Assembly: GCF_012976305.1 (NCBI RefSeq) | Contig: NZ_JABDSR010000003.1 | Coordinates: 112,354-176,353 of the forward strand | DNA length: 64,000 bases | Source: Peptoniphilus faecalis | GTDB taxonomy: Bacteria > Bacillota > Clostridia > Tissierellales > Peptoniphilaceae | Reading direction: 5' to 3' | Shown here: piece by piece, positions 50,982 through 61,095 of the stretch | Layout of the letters: each line of letters starts with the position of its first letter | Position numbering within the stretch: the first letter of the stretch is position 1 | Notes under the pieces: model-generated | What the model saw: the letters and a program-made list of their open reading frames with translations, nothing else | Told to the model about the DNA's origin: nothing | The model's database searches: none | Program-made: the position numbers and the translations under genes

Positions 50982-51781
50982 TGGCAAAAACGCGTGCAGA
51001 TGTATTATTAGTTGAAAAGGGTTTAATCGATTCACGAGAAAAAGCCAAGAGATTAATAATGGAAGGCAAGGTTTTTATTGGCACTGAAAGAGTGGAAAAG
51101 CCAGGAACACAATTAAAAGATGATGTAAAAATATATATTAAGGGCTTAGAAGATACCTTCGTCTCAAGAGGAGGTTATAAGCTAGAGAAGATGATTGACG
51201 ATTATGAAATAGACCTAAAAAATTCTGTGTGTGTTGATATTGGTGCATCAACTGGTGGTTTTACACATTGTATGTTAAAGCATGGTGCAAAAAAAGTTTA
51301 TGCCATTGACGTTGGTTACAATCAACTTGATTATAAACTTAGAATGGACGATAGAGTTGTATCTCTTGAACGAACTAATATTAGATATTTTGACACAGAA
51401 TTAATTTCTGAAGAAGTAGATTTTATTTCCATAGACGTTTCCTTTATTTCCCTTGAACTTGTGTTACCCATTGCAAAGGAAATTTGCGGAGAAAAGGGCG
51501 AAATTGTCGCATTAATAAAGCCACAATTTGAAGCAGGAAAGGGAAAGGTTGGCAAGGGCGGAATTGTAAAGGATAAAAGGGTACATATCGAAGTTATTGA
51601 AAAAATAATTGAACTTGCAAAAAAATTGAACTTAAATATTTTAGCTTTGACAAATTCTCCAATAAAGGGTACAAGCGGCAATATTGAATTTTTAATATAT
51701 CTATCAAATTCTGATAAAAATAATGAAAATTTTGATGCAAGTGAAATTGTAAATAATGCTTATAAAAATTTAAATGATTAG
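50981..51781 (+). CDS. tlyA: TlyA family rRNA methyltransferase / hemolysin A (266 aa)
   Basis: S4 RNA-binding N-terminus (RADVLLVEKGLIDSREKAKR) and FtsJ-like SAM domain (CVDIGASTGGFTHCMLKHGA, IDVGYNQLDY, ALIKPQFEAG). TlyA 2'-O-methylates rRNA. Start overlaps the ispA stop. Confidence 0.93.
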   Translation: MAKTRADVLLVEKGLIDSREKAKRLIMEGKVFIGTERVEKPGTQLKDDVKIYIKGLEDTFVSRGGYKLEKMIDDYEIDLKNSVCVDIGASTGGFTHCMLKHGAKKVYAIDVGYNQLDYKLRMDDRVVSLERTNIRYFDTELISEEVDFISIDVSFISLELVLPIAKEICGEKGEIVALIKPQFEAGKGKVGKGGIVKDKRVHIEVIEKIIELAKKLNLNILALTNSPIKGTSGNIEFLIYLSNSDKNNENFDASEIVNNAYKNLND

Positions 51782-51788
51782 GTGAAAA

Positions 51789-53450
51789 ATGCTTTTAGAG
51801 TTAAATATCGAAAATTTTGCAATAATTGAAAATATGAAAATTGAGTTTGAAACTGGTTTAAACGTATTAACTGGAGAAACTGGTTCAGGTAAATCAATTA
51901 TCATAGATTCTCTGGGACTTGTCCTTGGTCAAAGAGCGAATAAGGATATTATAAAAAAGGGAAAAGACAGAGCTTTTATAGAAGCTGTTTTTTCTTCTTA
52001 TGATGACGAGACAAAAAAACTTTTATCTGAATATGGAATTGATTCAGGGGATTTAATTGTAATTTCAAAGGAAATTAGAGATAAGGGTCCTTCTATTACT
52101 AGAGTGAATAATAGGACGGTAACTTCTCAAATTTTATCAAAAATTTCAACTCATTTAATTGATATTTTTGCACAACATGAGTCTATTTCACTTATGGACA
52201 ATAAAAATCAGTTAAGATTAATTGACGATTTTTCTGGCAAAGAGCAAAGAGATTTGCTTTTAAAGATAAGGCAAATTGTTCAAGAAATAAATGATTTGAG
52301 AAGTGAATATCAAGAAAAGTCAAGTTTAGAAAAAAACAAGGATAGAGAAATGGATCTATTAGAGTATCAAATCAAAGAAATTGAAGATGCGGCTTTAACA
52401 GATTATGACGACCAAGAACTCTACGACGACTTCAATGTTTTAAACAATATGACTGACACTTTAATAAAACTATCAGAAGCAAAGGCACTTATTAATGACG
52501 GTTATGAAAATGTATCTGCTGAAGATATTTTAGATAAAATAATTGTAAATATAGTCGATGTTACAAAATTCAACAAGGATTTAAAGGCAACTGAAGAAGA
52601 ACTTGAAGACATTAGATATAGGTTGTCTGATATCGCAAAGGAGCTCGACAGATATATTAATTCTAGAGAAGTGGACGAGGAAAAACTCCAGTACTTAAGA
52701 GAAAGAATTGATTTAGTAAATAATTTAAAATTAAAGTATGGGAATAATGTTAAAAAGATTAATTCTTTTTATGAAGAAATAAATGAAAGACTTGTTTTTT
52801 TGCAGAACTTTGAAGACAATTTGCAAAAACTTTTAAGCAAAATAAAAAACCTTGAAGGTGAAGCTTTAAAAGTTGCAAAAAAAATTAGCGACAATAGAAA
52901 GAAGACTGCCAAAGTTTTAGAGAAAAAAGTGGAAGAAGAAATTAATAAATTAAATATAAAAGATGCAAAATTCAAAATTGATTTGAAAGAAAAAGACTTG
53001 TCAAGTGATGGAATTGACAAAATAGAATTTTTAATTGCACCAAACTTGGGTCAAGATTTAATGCCTCTAGCAAAGGTTGCATCTGGCGGTGAAATGAGCA
53101 GAATTATGCTTGGCTTTAAGAGCATCATCGCTGAAAAAGATAACATTCCTACTCTTGTTTTTGACGAAATTGATACGGGAATAAGTGGAAAGACTGCACA
53201 AATTGTTGGCAATAAAATAAAGGAAGTTGCAAAAAAAAGACAGGTCATAGTAATTTCTCACTTGCCACAAATTGTTGCACTAGCAGATACACATTTTGCA
53301 ATTAAAAAAGATGTGGTAAACAACAGTACAATTTCAACAATTGATAAATTAGATTATGAGGAAAGAGTACAAGAAGTTGCAAGATTAATTGGTGGTATGA
53401 ATATAAGTGAAGTTGCAATAGAAACTGCAAAGGAAATGATTGGTGATTAA
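51789..53450 (+). CDS. recN: DNA repair protein RecN (553 aa)
   Basis: SMC-like ATPase for double-strand break repair: N-terminal Walker A TGETGSGKSIIIDSLGLVLG, coiled-coil arms, signature ASGGEMSRIMLGFKS and Walker B VFDEIDTGISG. The argR gene that often separates tlyA and recN is missing. Confidence 0.95.
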   Translation: MLLELNIENFAIIENMKIEFETGLNVLTGETGSGKSIIIDSLGLVLGQRANKDIIKKGKDRAFIEAVFSSYDDETKKLLSEYGIDSGDLIVISKEIRDKGPSITRVNNRTVTSQILSKISTHLIDIFAQHESISLMDNKNQLRLIDDFSGKEQRDLLLKIRQIVQEINDLRSEYQEKSSLEKNKDREMDLLEYQIKEIEDAALTDYDDQELYDDFNVLNNMTDTLIKLSEAKALINDGYENVSAEDILDKIIVNIVDVTKFNKDLKATEEELEDIRYRLSDIAKELDRYINSREVDEEKLQYLRERIDLVNNLKLKYGNNVKKINSFYEEINERLVFLQNFEDNLQKLLSKIKNLEGEALKVAKKISDNRKKTAKVLEKKVEEEINKLNIKDAKFKIDLKEKDLSSDGIDKIEFLIAPNLGQDLMPLAKVASGGEMSRIMLGFKSIIAEKDNIPTLVFDEIDTGISGKTAQIVGNKIKEVAKKRQVIVISHLPQIVALADTHFAIKKDVVNNSTISTIDKLDYEERVQEVARLIGGMNISEVAIETAKEMIGD

Positions 53451-54002
53451 ATGGCAAATTCAAACAATGAAGAGAGAACTATGAAATCCACGAAGATTTT
53501 TGACGGTAAGGTCTTACAACTTAGAGTGGATACAGTTGAGATGGAAGGTCAAAAGTATACTAAAAGAGAAATTGTGGAGAGACAACCTGCTGTTGGCATA
53601 GTTGCAATTACTGAGGATGACGAAATTATTTTAATAAGACAATATCGAAAGGCCATTGATAAAGAAATTTACGAACTTCCAGCAGGAATGGTGGATTTTG
53701 GAGAAGAACCACAAAAGGCAGCTCTTCGAGAGTTAAAAGAAGAAACTGGTTATGATGCAAAAAAATCTGATTATTTGCTTGAAATTTATTCATCTCCAGG
53801 ATTTACAAATGAAAAATTATTTATTTTTTACGCAGAAGGACTTATTGCAGGAGATCAAGATCTCGACGAGTTTGAACATTTGACAGTAGAAAAAGTAAAA
53901 TTTAAAGAAGCCTTAAAATTAATAAACTTAGGCGAGATAATAGATTCAAAAACTGTTGCAGGAATTTTGTATTACAATAATTTTAGGAGGAAAAATGGAT
54001 AA
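53451..54002 (+). CDS. nudF: ADP-ribose pyrophosphatase (NUDIX) (183 aa)
   Basis: Nudix box GEEPQKAALRELKEETGYD, with ELPAGMVDF before it and the SSPGFTNEKLFIFYAEGL region of ADP-ribose hydrolases after it. Splits ADP-ribose to AMP and ribose-5-P. Follows recN without gap and overlaps punA by eight nt. Confidence 0.92.
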   Translation: MANSNNEERTMKSTKIFDGKVLQLRVDTVEMEGQKYTKREIVERQPAVGIVAITEDDEIILIRQYRKAIDKEIYELPAGMVDFGEEPQKAALRELKEETGYDAKKSDYLLEIYSSPGFTNEKLFIFYAEGLIAGDQDLDEFEHLTVEKVKFKEALKLINLGEIIDSKTVAGILYYNNFRRKNG

Positions 54003-54795
54003 TTCTATTAAATATATAAAAGAAAGAATAAGCCTAGAGCCTGAAATTGGAATTGTACTAGGTTCAGGTCTTGGAGATTTTGCAGATTCAATCGAGAATA
54101 AAATTGAAATACCTTATAAGGATATTCCAGGTTTTCCAGTTTCTACAGTTAAAGGGCATGACGGAAAATTAATTTTTGGAAAAATAAAATCAAAAAATGT
54201 CTGCGTAATGAAGGGAAGGATTCATTTTTACGAAGGCTACGAAATTTCCGATGTAGTATATCCAATAAAGGTTCTTGCAGATTTAGGGATTAAGACATTG
54301 ATCCTCACTAATGCTGCGGGTGGAGTTAATATGGATTTTAAACCAGCAGACCTTATGATTATTACAGATCACATAAATTTAATGGGCAAAAATCCATTAA
54401 TTGGACCTAATGACGATGCTATTGGACCGAGATTTCCTGACATGACTGATTTATACACTCCGGAACTTGTCAATATAGCTGAAAATTCTGCAAAGAAACT
54501 TGGCATTAATATAAGAAAAGGCGTTTATATGTATTTTACAGGGCCAACTTATGAGACAGCTGCTGAAGTAAAAATGGCAAGGACACTTGGAGCGGATGCT
54601 GTTGGAATGAGTACTGTTCCTGAAGCAATTATTGCAAGGCATAGAGGACTTAAAATTTTAGGAATTTCAACAATTACAAATATGAGTACGGGAATTTTAG
54701 ATACACCACTTGACCATGCAGAAGTTGTAGAAGTTGGAAAAGAAGTTGCAGGCAAATTTAAAGAGCTTTTAAAAGAAATAATTGAGGAGATTTGA
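53995..54795 (+). CDS. punA: Purine nucleoside phosphorylase (266 aa)
   Basis: Splits purine nucleosides with phosphate. Trimeric PNP motifs: GIVLGSGLGDFAD, KGHDGKLIFG, GRIHFYEGY, TNAAGGVN, and GADAVGMSTVPEAIIARH. ATG 53995 behind AGGAGG. Confidence 0.95.
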   Translation: MDNSIKYIKERISLEPEIGIVLGSGLGDFADSIENKIEIPYKDIPGFPVSTVKGHDGKLIFGKIKSKNVCVMKGRIHFYEGYEISDVVYPIKVLADLGIKTLILTNAAGGVNMDFKPADLMIITDHINLMGKNPLIGPNDDAIGPRFPDMTDLYTPELVNIAENSAKKLGINIRKGVYMYFTGPTYETAAEVKMARTLGADAVGMSTVPEAIIARHRGLKILGISTITNMSTGILDTPLDHAEVVEVGKEVAGKFKELLKEIIEEI

Positions 54796-56096
54796 TGAAT
54801 TTTTTAGACATTATTCAAAAGAAAAAAGAAAATAAAATTTTAACTGAATATGAAATAAATTATTTTATAGAAAATTATGTCAAAGGTGAAATCCCAGATT
54901 ATCAAGTTTCCGCTTTTTTGATGGCAGTTTATTTTAACAAACTAAATTTAGATGAAACCTATTATTTAACAAAGGCAATGATAGATTCAGGAGATAGAGT
55001 TGATCTATCTGAGGTGCCTGGATTAAAAGTAGACAAACATTCCACAGGTGGCGTGGGAGATACTGTTACCCTTGTGCTTGGGCCATTAATTGCTTCAGTT
55101 GGTCTTGTTTTTGCAAAAATGAGTGGCAGAGGTCTAGGCCATACTGGTGGAACTCTTGATAAGCTTGAATCCATCCCTGGATTTAATATAAATATTAGTG
55201 GAAAAAACTTTGTTGAAATTTTAAAAAAATCAAATATTGCAGTAATTGGTCAAACAGAAAATATTGTACCTGCTGATAAACTTTTATATGCATTAAGAGA
55301 TGCGACGGCAACAGTTGATAATGTAAGTTTAATTGCATCATCAATCCTTTCAAAAAAAATTGCATTAGGAACAGATGCCTTAGTCCTTGATGTAAAAGTT
55401 GGAAACGGCGCTTTTATGAAAGATGTGCCATCGGCAGTTGAGTTGTCAAAACTAATGGTGAGCCTTGGGAAAAAATTTGGTAGAAATACAAAGGCAATTA
55501 TCACTAGTATGAACGAACCTCTCGGCGATGCAATTGGAAATAGCCTAGAGGTAATAGAAGCTATAAATGTCTTAAAGGGCCGTGGATCAAAACATTTAAA
55601 AGAAATTTCTCTAAAAATTGGTTCAAAGCTAATGATAATAGAAGGAATTGTAAAAACTGAGGACGAAGCAATAAAAATTCTTGAAGGAAAAATCAAGGAT
55701 GGATCTGCAATAGAAAAATTCAAGGAAATGGTTGAACTTCAAGGTGGAGATCCAACATACATTGACGATGTAGATAAATTTAAAAAGTCATCAATAATAA
55801 AGGACATTTATAGCGATGAATCGGGATATGTAAAATCAATTGAAGCAATTGAAATTGGAATTGTGTCAAGAGACCTTGGAGCGGGAAGGCATAAAAAGGG
55901 AGATGTACTCGATTTGAGTGCAGGAATTTACCTTCATAAAAAAGTTGGCGACTATGTAGAAAAGGGCGAAAAAATAGCTACAATCTATACAGAAAGGGAA
56001 AGCGAAGTAGTAGGAGCAATAGAAAAGATTAAAGGTGCCTACGCTTTTTCTGACAAAAGAGAAGATTATAAATTAATAATAGAAGAGATTGATTGA
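54795..56096 (+). CDS. pdp: Pyrimidine-nucleoside phosphorylase (433 aa)
   Basis: Salvages uridine and thymidine. Signature KHSTGGVGDTVTLVLGP, then MSGRGLGHTGGTLDKLESIP. ATG 54795 rather than TTG 54792; it follows GAGGAG. With punA forms a nucleoside-salvage pair. Confidence 0.95.
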   Translation: MNFLDIIQKKKENKILTEYEINYFIENYVKGEIPDYQVSAFLMAVYFNKLNLDETYYLTKAMIDSGDRVDLSEVPGLKVDKHSTGGVGDTVTLVLGPLIASVGLVFAKMSGRGLGHTGGTLDKLESIPGFNINISGKNFVEILKKSNIAVIGQTENIVPADKLLYALRDATATVDNVSLIASSILSKKIALGTDALVLDVKVGNGAFMKDVPSAVELSKLMVSLGKKFGRNTKAIITSMNEPLGDAIGNSLEVIEAINVLKGRGSKHLKEISLKIGSKLMIIEGIVKTEDEAIKILEGKIKDGSAIEKFKEMVELQGGDPTYIDDVDKFKKSSIIKDIYSDESGYVKSIEAIEIGIVSRDLGAGRHKKGDVLDLSAGIYLHKKVGDYVEKGEKIATIYTERESEVVGAIEKIKGAYAFSDKREDYKLIIEEID

Positions 56097-56097
56097 G

Positions 56098-56730
56098 ATG
56101 AGAAATTTTGATATAGCATCAATTTTAATAAATATTATTGCACTTATGATTGCCATAATTCCACACGAAATAGCACATGGATATGTTGCATATCTGTGTG
56201 GAGATACAACTGCAAAGGACGATGGAAGACTTAGCTTAAATCCACTTCACCATATAGACCCTATTGGTTTAATTTCTATGCTTGTTTTTAGATTTGGATG
56301 GGCAAAGGCTGTGCCAATTAACCCCTATAGATTTAAGGGAAATAGGAAAGTTGCATCTCTTTTAGTTTCACTTGCAGGAGTTTTCACTAATTTTATTCTT
56401 GGATTTATTTCTGGGATTATTTTAGTTTATTTAAACTATAGATCTTCTTTTTTAGTTCCTCTTTTCACATCAATTTTTTGGTACAATATTATGCTTGGCG
56501 TATTTAATTTAGTGCCATTGCCACCTCTTGACGGATCAAAGGTATTGGCCACACTTTTACCAGAAGATTTGGAATATAAATTTTATAAAAATGAAAAATA
56601 CTTTTATTTTGTGCTAGTTATAATGATTTTTTCAGGAGTAGTGGACAAATTTATTGCGCCGATCATCGAAAGTATTTTAAAGGGAATTATTTATCTGGGA
56701 ATTAATCTATGGAATACAATATTGTTTTAA
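56098..56730 (+). CDS. Site-2 protease M50 family (210 aa)
   Basis: Intramembrane metalloprotease: HEIAHGYVAYLCGD (HExxH) in the first TM segment and NLVPLPPLDGSKVL (second metal motif) later; five to six hydrophobic segments. ATG 56098 chosen; the TTG at 56089 adds three residues. Overlaps scpA by 22 nt. Confidence 0.92.
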   Translation: MRNFDIASILINIIALMIAIIPHEIAHGYVAYLCGDTTAKDDGRLSLNPLHHIDPIGLISMLVFRFGWAKAVPINPYRFKGNRKVASLLVSLAGVFTNFILGFISGIILVYLNYRSSFLVPLFTSIFWYNIMLGVFNLVPLPPLDGSKVLATLLPEDLEYKFYKNEKYFYFVLVIMIFSGVVDKFIAPIIESILKGIIYLGINLWNTILF

Positions 56731-57443
56731 AAACTTATGAAGGTCCAATGGATCTTCTTTTAGATTTAATAAAAGAAAAGGAAATAGATATTTACGACAT
56801 ACCAATTTTCACAATCACAGAAGAATTTTTAAAATATATTGAAAATATGAAGAAGTTAAACCTAAACCTTACTTCAGATTTTATTTTAATGGCGTCAACC
56901 CTTTTGGAGATAAAATCAAAAATGCTCCTTCCCAAAAAAGAAAGTACAGATAATGAAGAAGAAGTAGAAGAGGACCCTAGACTTGATCTAGTAGAAAGCC
57001 TTTTGGAGTATAAAAAGTATAAGGAGGCTTCTGAAATTTTAAAAACTCAAGAAGAATACGAGTCAAAATCCTTTTACAAGTTAAAAACAGAAATATTTTC
57101 AATGAGTGAAATAGATTTTTTAAAGGAATCCAATGTGGAAAAACTATCCCTTGCTTTTTACAATATATTAAAAAGATATAAGGACAAGGAAGTCATTGGA
57201 ATTGAGAGGGAGTATTTTAAAGTTGAAGATGCTTCTAGAAAGATAAAACAAACATTAAAGGAAAATAAAAAAATAAAATTTAGCGAACTTTTAGAAGACA
57301 TAGTTTATAAAGTTGATGTCATAACTTATTTTTTAGGAATGCTTGAACTTATTAAAAACGAATATATCATCGCAAATCAAAGCGACAATTTTGGCGATAT
57401 TTTAATTGAAGAGAGAAAATACAATGGACAAGAACAGGCTTAA
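56709..57443 (+). CDS. scpA: Segregation and condensation protein A (244 aa)
   Basis: Kleisin of the Smc-ScpAB condensin. Starts VLKTYEGPMDLLLDLIKEKE and has the winged helix end FSELLEDIVYKVDVITYFLG. Overlaps scpB. Confidence 0.94.
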   Translation: MEYNIVLKTYEGPMDLLLDLIKEKEIDIYDIPIFTITEEFLKYIENMKKLNLNLTSDFILMASTLLEIKSKMLLPKKESTDNEEEVEEDPRLDLVESLLEYKKYKEASEILKTQEEYESKSFYKLKTEIFSMSEIDFLKESNVEKLSLAFYNILKRYKDKEVIGIEREYFKVEDASRKIKQTLKENKKIKFSELLEDIVYKVDVITYFLGMLELIKNEYIIANQSDNFGDILIEERKYNGQEQA

Positions 57444-57951
57444 ATCAATAATTGAATCAATACTATTTATTTGGGGAGATCCCATAAGTTTAGAGGACAT
57501 TGCAAGCACTCTTGAGCTGAAAAAGGACTATGTAAGGGAAATTCTTATGGAGATGAAAGAAAATTATAAGAATGAAACATCGGGACTTAGGCTTAGAGAA
57601 ATTGATGGAAAATTTCAAATTGGAACTAAACAAGAAAACGAGCCCTATTTAAAAAACTTAATTAAAGAAAAAAATGAGAAAAATCTTTCAAAGCCTGCCC
57701 TTGAAACTCTTTCAATAATTGCCTATAAGCAGCCAGTTACAAAGGTTGAAGTGGAAGAATTGAGAGGAGTAAATTGTGATAGCACGATCAAAGGTCTTCT
57801 TGATTTTGATTTAATAGAAGTTTCTGGCAAACTTGATAGAATTGGACATCCAAATTTGTACAGCACAACTGATAAATTTTTACAAAAGTTTGGCATGAGA
57901 AATTTGGAAGAACTGCCTGACCTAAAGGAATTAGAGGAGGAATCTAATTGA
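57424..57951 (+). CDS. scpB: Segregation and condensation protein B (175 aa)
   Basis: Two winged helices: SIIESILFIWGDPISLEDIA and LSKPALETLSIIAYKQPVTK, the latter a strong ScpB signature. ATG 57424 overlaps scpA by 20 nt. Confidence 0.94.
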   Translation: MDKNRLKSIIESILFIWGDPISLEDIASTLELKKDYVREILMEMKENYKNETSGLRLREIDGKFQIGTKQENEPYLKNLIKEKNEKNLSKPALETLSIIAYKQPVTKVEVEELRGVNCDSTIKGLLDFDLIEVSGKLDRIGHPNLYSTTDKFLQKFGMRNLEELPDLKELEEESN

Positions 57952-58655
57952 GATTACAAAAATATATGGCTCATTGCGGAGCTGCATCTAGAAGAAAGTG
58001 CGAAGAATATATTCAAGAAGGACTTGTAAAAGTAAACGACAAAATTGTAACAGAACTTGGCACAAAAATCGATCCCAATGTTGATAGAGTTTATTTAAGG
58101 GGGAAGAGGTTAACTCTTGAAGATAAAAAAGTTTATATGATTTTAAACAAACCAATTGGAGTTGTAACAAGTGCAAATGATGAGAAAGATAGGCAAACTG
58201 TAACAGACCTTGTACCTGACGATTACAGAGTTTATCCCGTAGGAAGACTTGATATAGATACAACGGGTTTAGTACTGCTGACAAATGACGGCGAGCTTGC
58301 AAATATTTTAATGCACCCAAGATATAAAATTGGCAAAAAATATATTGTTACAGTTGAGGGAACGCCCAACGCTCATGAACTTTCTCTACTGCGTGAAGGT
58401 CTTGACATAAGGGATTTGAAAACTTCGCCAGCTAATGTCAGAATTTTAAAAAATTTTAAACAAGATTCTATTTTAGAAATAGAAATTTTTGAGGGACAAA
58501 ATCATCAAGTCAAGAGGATGTTCGACTACATTGGCCATAGTGTAAAGAAGCTAAAGAGAATTTCCATGGGAAAAATTGAATTGCTAGACCTTGAAGTTGG
58601 AAATTATAGATATTTAAATGAAAATGAAATAAAATATTTAAAGGGATTAAAATGA
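57948..58655 (+). CDS. rluB: Pseudouridine synthase RluB type (235 aa)
   Basis: S4 domain MRLQKYMAHCGAASRRKCEE and catalytic GRLDIDTTGLVLLTNDGELA, then GQNHQVKRMFDYIGH. Modifies 23S rRNA U2605. TTG start, four-base overlap with scpB. Confidence 0.94.
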   Translation: MRLQKYMAHCGAASRRKCEEYIQEGLVKVNDKIVTELGTKIDPNVDRVYLRGKRLTLEDKKVYMILNKPIGVVTSANDEKDRQTVTDLVPDDYRVYPVGRLDIDTTGLVLLTNDGELANILMHPRYKIGKKYIVTVEGTPNAHELSLLREGLDIRDLKTSPANVRILKNFKQDSILEIEIFEGQNHQVKRMFDYIGHSVKKLKRISMGKIELLDLEVGNYRYLNENEIKYLKGLK

Positions 58656-59206
58656 TTGTAAAGGAAAAATATTTTGAGATAGTGGATGAAGTGCTATCTC
58701 ATAATTTTTTAGGTAAAATTGCAGTTGATGCTACTGTTGGAAGGGGCAATGACACTTTAAAACTTTTAAAGGCAGTGGGAGAAAAGGGCTTCGTTTATGG
58801 TTTTGATGTACAAGAAGATGCAATTTCATCGGCTGAAAAAATTTTAAAGGATTTTAAAAATTATAAATTATTTTTGGAGAGTCACGAAAATATTGATAAA
58901 ATAGAAAAATTTGATTTAGTAATTTATAATCTTGGATTTCTTCCAGGCTCTGATAAAAAAATTACAACTTTAAAAGATTCGACTATTATTTCATTAAAAA
59001 AAGCCAAGAAAAAAATAAATTGTGGAGGAATAATAATTGTGGTTTCATACTTAGGACACGAGAATTCTTTTGAAGAAAGAGAAGGAGTTGACGATTTTAT
59101 AAAAAATATTGACCAAAGAGAATTTAAAGTAGAAAAAAGAGAATTTTACAATCAAAAACACAATCCACCAATTGTATATTTAATCGAGAAGAAGGCAAAG
59201 TCATGA
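58652..59206 (+). CDS. mnmM: MnmM/YtqB-like class I SAM methyltransferase (184 aa)
   Basis: VDATVGRGNDTLKLLKAVGE (SAM motif) and FDLVIYNLGFLPGSDKK (the NLGYLPG of YtqB). YtqB/MnmM makes mnm5s2U at tRNA position 34. Overlaps rluB by four bases. Could be an rRNA methylase instead. Confidence 0.85.
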   Translation: MIVKEKYFEIVDEVLSHNFLGKIAVDATVGRGNDTLKLLKAVGEKGFVYGFDVQEDAISSAEKILKDFKNYKLFLESHENIDKIEKFDLVIYNLGFLPGSDKKITTLKDSTIISLKKAKKKINCGGIIIVVSYLGHENSFEEREGVDDFIKNIDQREFKVEKREFYNQKHNPPIVYLIEKKAKS

Positions 59207-60393
59207 AAATAGCAATTATTGGCGGAGGACCTGCTGGAATGATGTGTGCCATAAAGGCGGCAGAAAATCATGAGGTATTTCTCTACGAAAAAAATGAAAA
59301 ATTAGGTAAAAAATTATTTATTACGGGCAAGGGAAGGTGTAATCTAACAAATTATTGTGATGAGAGAGAGTTTTTAAAAAATATTGTAAGGAATAAAAAT
59401 TTTATGTATTCATCAATTTATTCACTTTCGCCCTTTACAACTTATTATTATTTTGAAGAACTTGGACTACCGCTGAAAGTTGAACGTGGAAATAGAGTTT
59501 TTCCTGCAAGTGATAAATCTTCTGATGTAATAAAAATTTATGAAAAAAAATTAAGGGAAAGGGACGTAAAAATAAAACTAAATTCTGAAATTAAAAGTAT
59601 AAAAAAAGATAAAGATTTTTTTATTTTAAATGATAGAGAAAAATATGATAAAATTGTTATTGCAACAGGTGGGCTATCCTACAAACTAACAGGTTCAACG
59701 GGAGATGGATATAAATTTGCAAAAAAATTTAATCACAAAGTAGTGGAGCCTGTGCCAGGCCTTATTGGGATAAATTTATACAATGGATTTAATTTAGCAG
59801 GACTAACTTTAAAAAATGTCGAGTTGAAAGTAATTAAAGATAAAAAAATAATTTCAAGGGAATTTGGAGAGCTTCTTTTCACTCACAGAGGAATTAGTGG
59901 TCCAATTGTCCTGACGACTTCAAGTAAAATAAATAGATTAAAAGACTTTGAAATATATTTAGATTTAAAACCAGCTCTAAATAATGAAAAACTAGACAAT
60001 AGAATTTTGCGAGACTTTTGCGAAAATAAAAATAAAAATATAGAAAATGTAATGAGATTATTATTGCCTAGAGATTTAATTTCCTATGTTCTTGAAAACG
60101 CAGAAATCGAGAAGGAGAAAAAATCAAATCAAATAACGAAGGAAGAAAGGGAAAAATTAGTTAAAACTATAAAGAATTTCAAATTAAAATTTGAAAGTTT
60201 AGAGGATATTAATAGAGCAATAATTACTAGTGGTGGCGTGGATGTAGTTGACATTGATCCAAAAACAATGGAGTCAAAAATTGTAAAGGGACTTTATTTT
60301 ATTGGTGAAGTACTTGATGTAGATGCATTGACTGGTGGATTTAACATTCAAATTGCAAACTCAACTGGTTATAATTGTGGGATTAATTTGTAA
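59203..60393 (+). CDS. NAD(P)/FAD-dependent oxidoreductase, HI0933/YhiN family (396 aa)
   Basis: FAD-binding GGGPAGMMCAIKAAENHEVF, KKLFITGKGRCNLTN, the family's ATGGLSYKLTGSTGDGYKFA, and GEVLDVDALTGGFNIQIA at the C-terminus. Substrate unknown. Four-base overlap with the preceding gene. Confidence 0.93.
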   Translation: MKIAIIGGGPAGMMCAIKAAENHEVFLYEKNEKLGKKLFITGKGRCNLTNYCDEREFLKNIVRNKNFMYSSIYSLSPFTTYYYFEELGLPLKVERGNRVFPASDKSSDVIKIYEKKLRERDVKIKLNSEIKSIKKDKDFFILNDREKYDKIVIATGGLSYKLTGSTGDGYKFAKKFNHKVVEPVPGLIGINLYNGFNLAGLTLKNVELKVIKDKKIISREFGELLFTHRGISGPIVLTTSSKINRLKDFEIYLDLKPALNNEKLDNRILRDFCENKNKNIENVMRLLLPRDLISYVLENAEIEKEKKSNQITKEEREKLVKTIKNFKLKFESLEDINRAIITSGGVDVVDIDPKTMESKIVKGLYFIGEVLDVDALTGGFNIQIANSTGYNCGINL

Positions 60394-60430
60394 TCTTTAC
60401 TTATTTCTTAAAATAAAATATAATTATACT

Positions 60431-60461
60431 AATCACTACTATATATTGTAGTGATTTTTTT
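60431..60461 (+). terminator. Terminator before cmk
   Basis: AATCACTAC (60431-60439) and GTAGTGATT (60448-60456) with T-run. Confidence 0.85.
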
Positions 60462-60471
60462 GGAGGTAAAA

Positions 60472-61092
60472 ATGAAAATTGCAATAGATGGGCCAGCAGG
60501 CTCTGGCAAAAGTTCCATTGCAAAGGAAATTGCAAAGAGACTTGATATTTTATATGTTGATACGGGTGCAATGTATCGTGCCATAACTCTCAAACTTTTA
60601 AAAGAAAATGAGAAAGATTATGAAAAAGTATTAAAGGAAACAAAAATAAATTTTGATGGCGATAAAATATTTTTAGATGGAAAAGATGTATCAAAAAGGA
60701 TAAGAGAAAATGAAATTTCTAATAAAACTTCTGAGTTATCTAAGAAAAAAATTATTAGAGATTATTTAGTAAAAATGCAAAGAGAAATTGCTAAGGACAC
60801 CGATGTAGTTATGGAAGGAAGAGATATTGGTTCAGTGGTTTTAAAGGATGCTGAATATAAATTTTTCTTAACTGCAAATGTAGAAACTCGTGCAATGAGA
60901 AGGTATAAACAAATTGACGATGATAAAGTTACTTTTGAAGAAATTTTAGAAGATTTGAAAGTAAGAGATTACAACGATTCTCACAGAGAAAATTCTCCTC
61001 TTGTAAAGACAGATGATGCAATATTAATCGACAGCACAAACTTAAATGCTGAAGAAACTATAGAAAAAATTATATCTTATGTAAAAAGGTGA
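60472..61092 (+). CDS. cmk: Cytidylate kinase (206 aa)
   Basis: Phosphorylates (d)CMP. IAIDGPAGSGKSSIAKEIA, DTGAMYRAITLKLL and MEGRDIGSVVL are diagnostic. ATG 60472 with GGAGG. Slightly short but within the family. Confidence 0.96.
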   Translation: MKIAIDGPAGSGKSSIAKEIAKRLDILYVDTGAMYRAITLKLLKENEKDYEKVLKETKINFDGDKIFLDGKDVSKRIRENEISNKTSELSKKKIIRDYLVKMQREIAKDTDVVMEGRDIGSVVLKDAEYKFFLTANVETRAMRRYKQIDDDKVTFEEILEDLKVRDYNDSHRENSPLVKTDDAILIDSTNLNAEETIEKIISYVKR

Positions 61093-61095
61093 TCT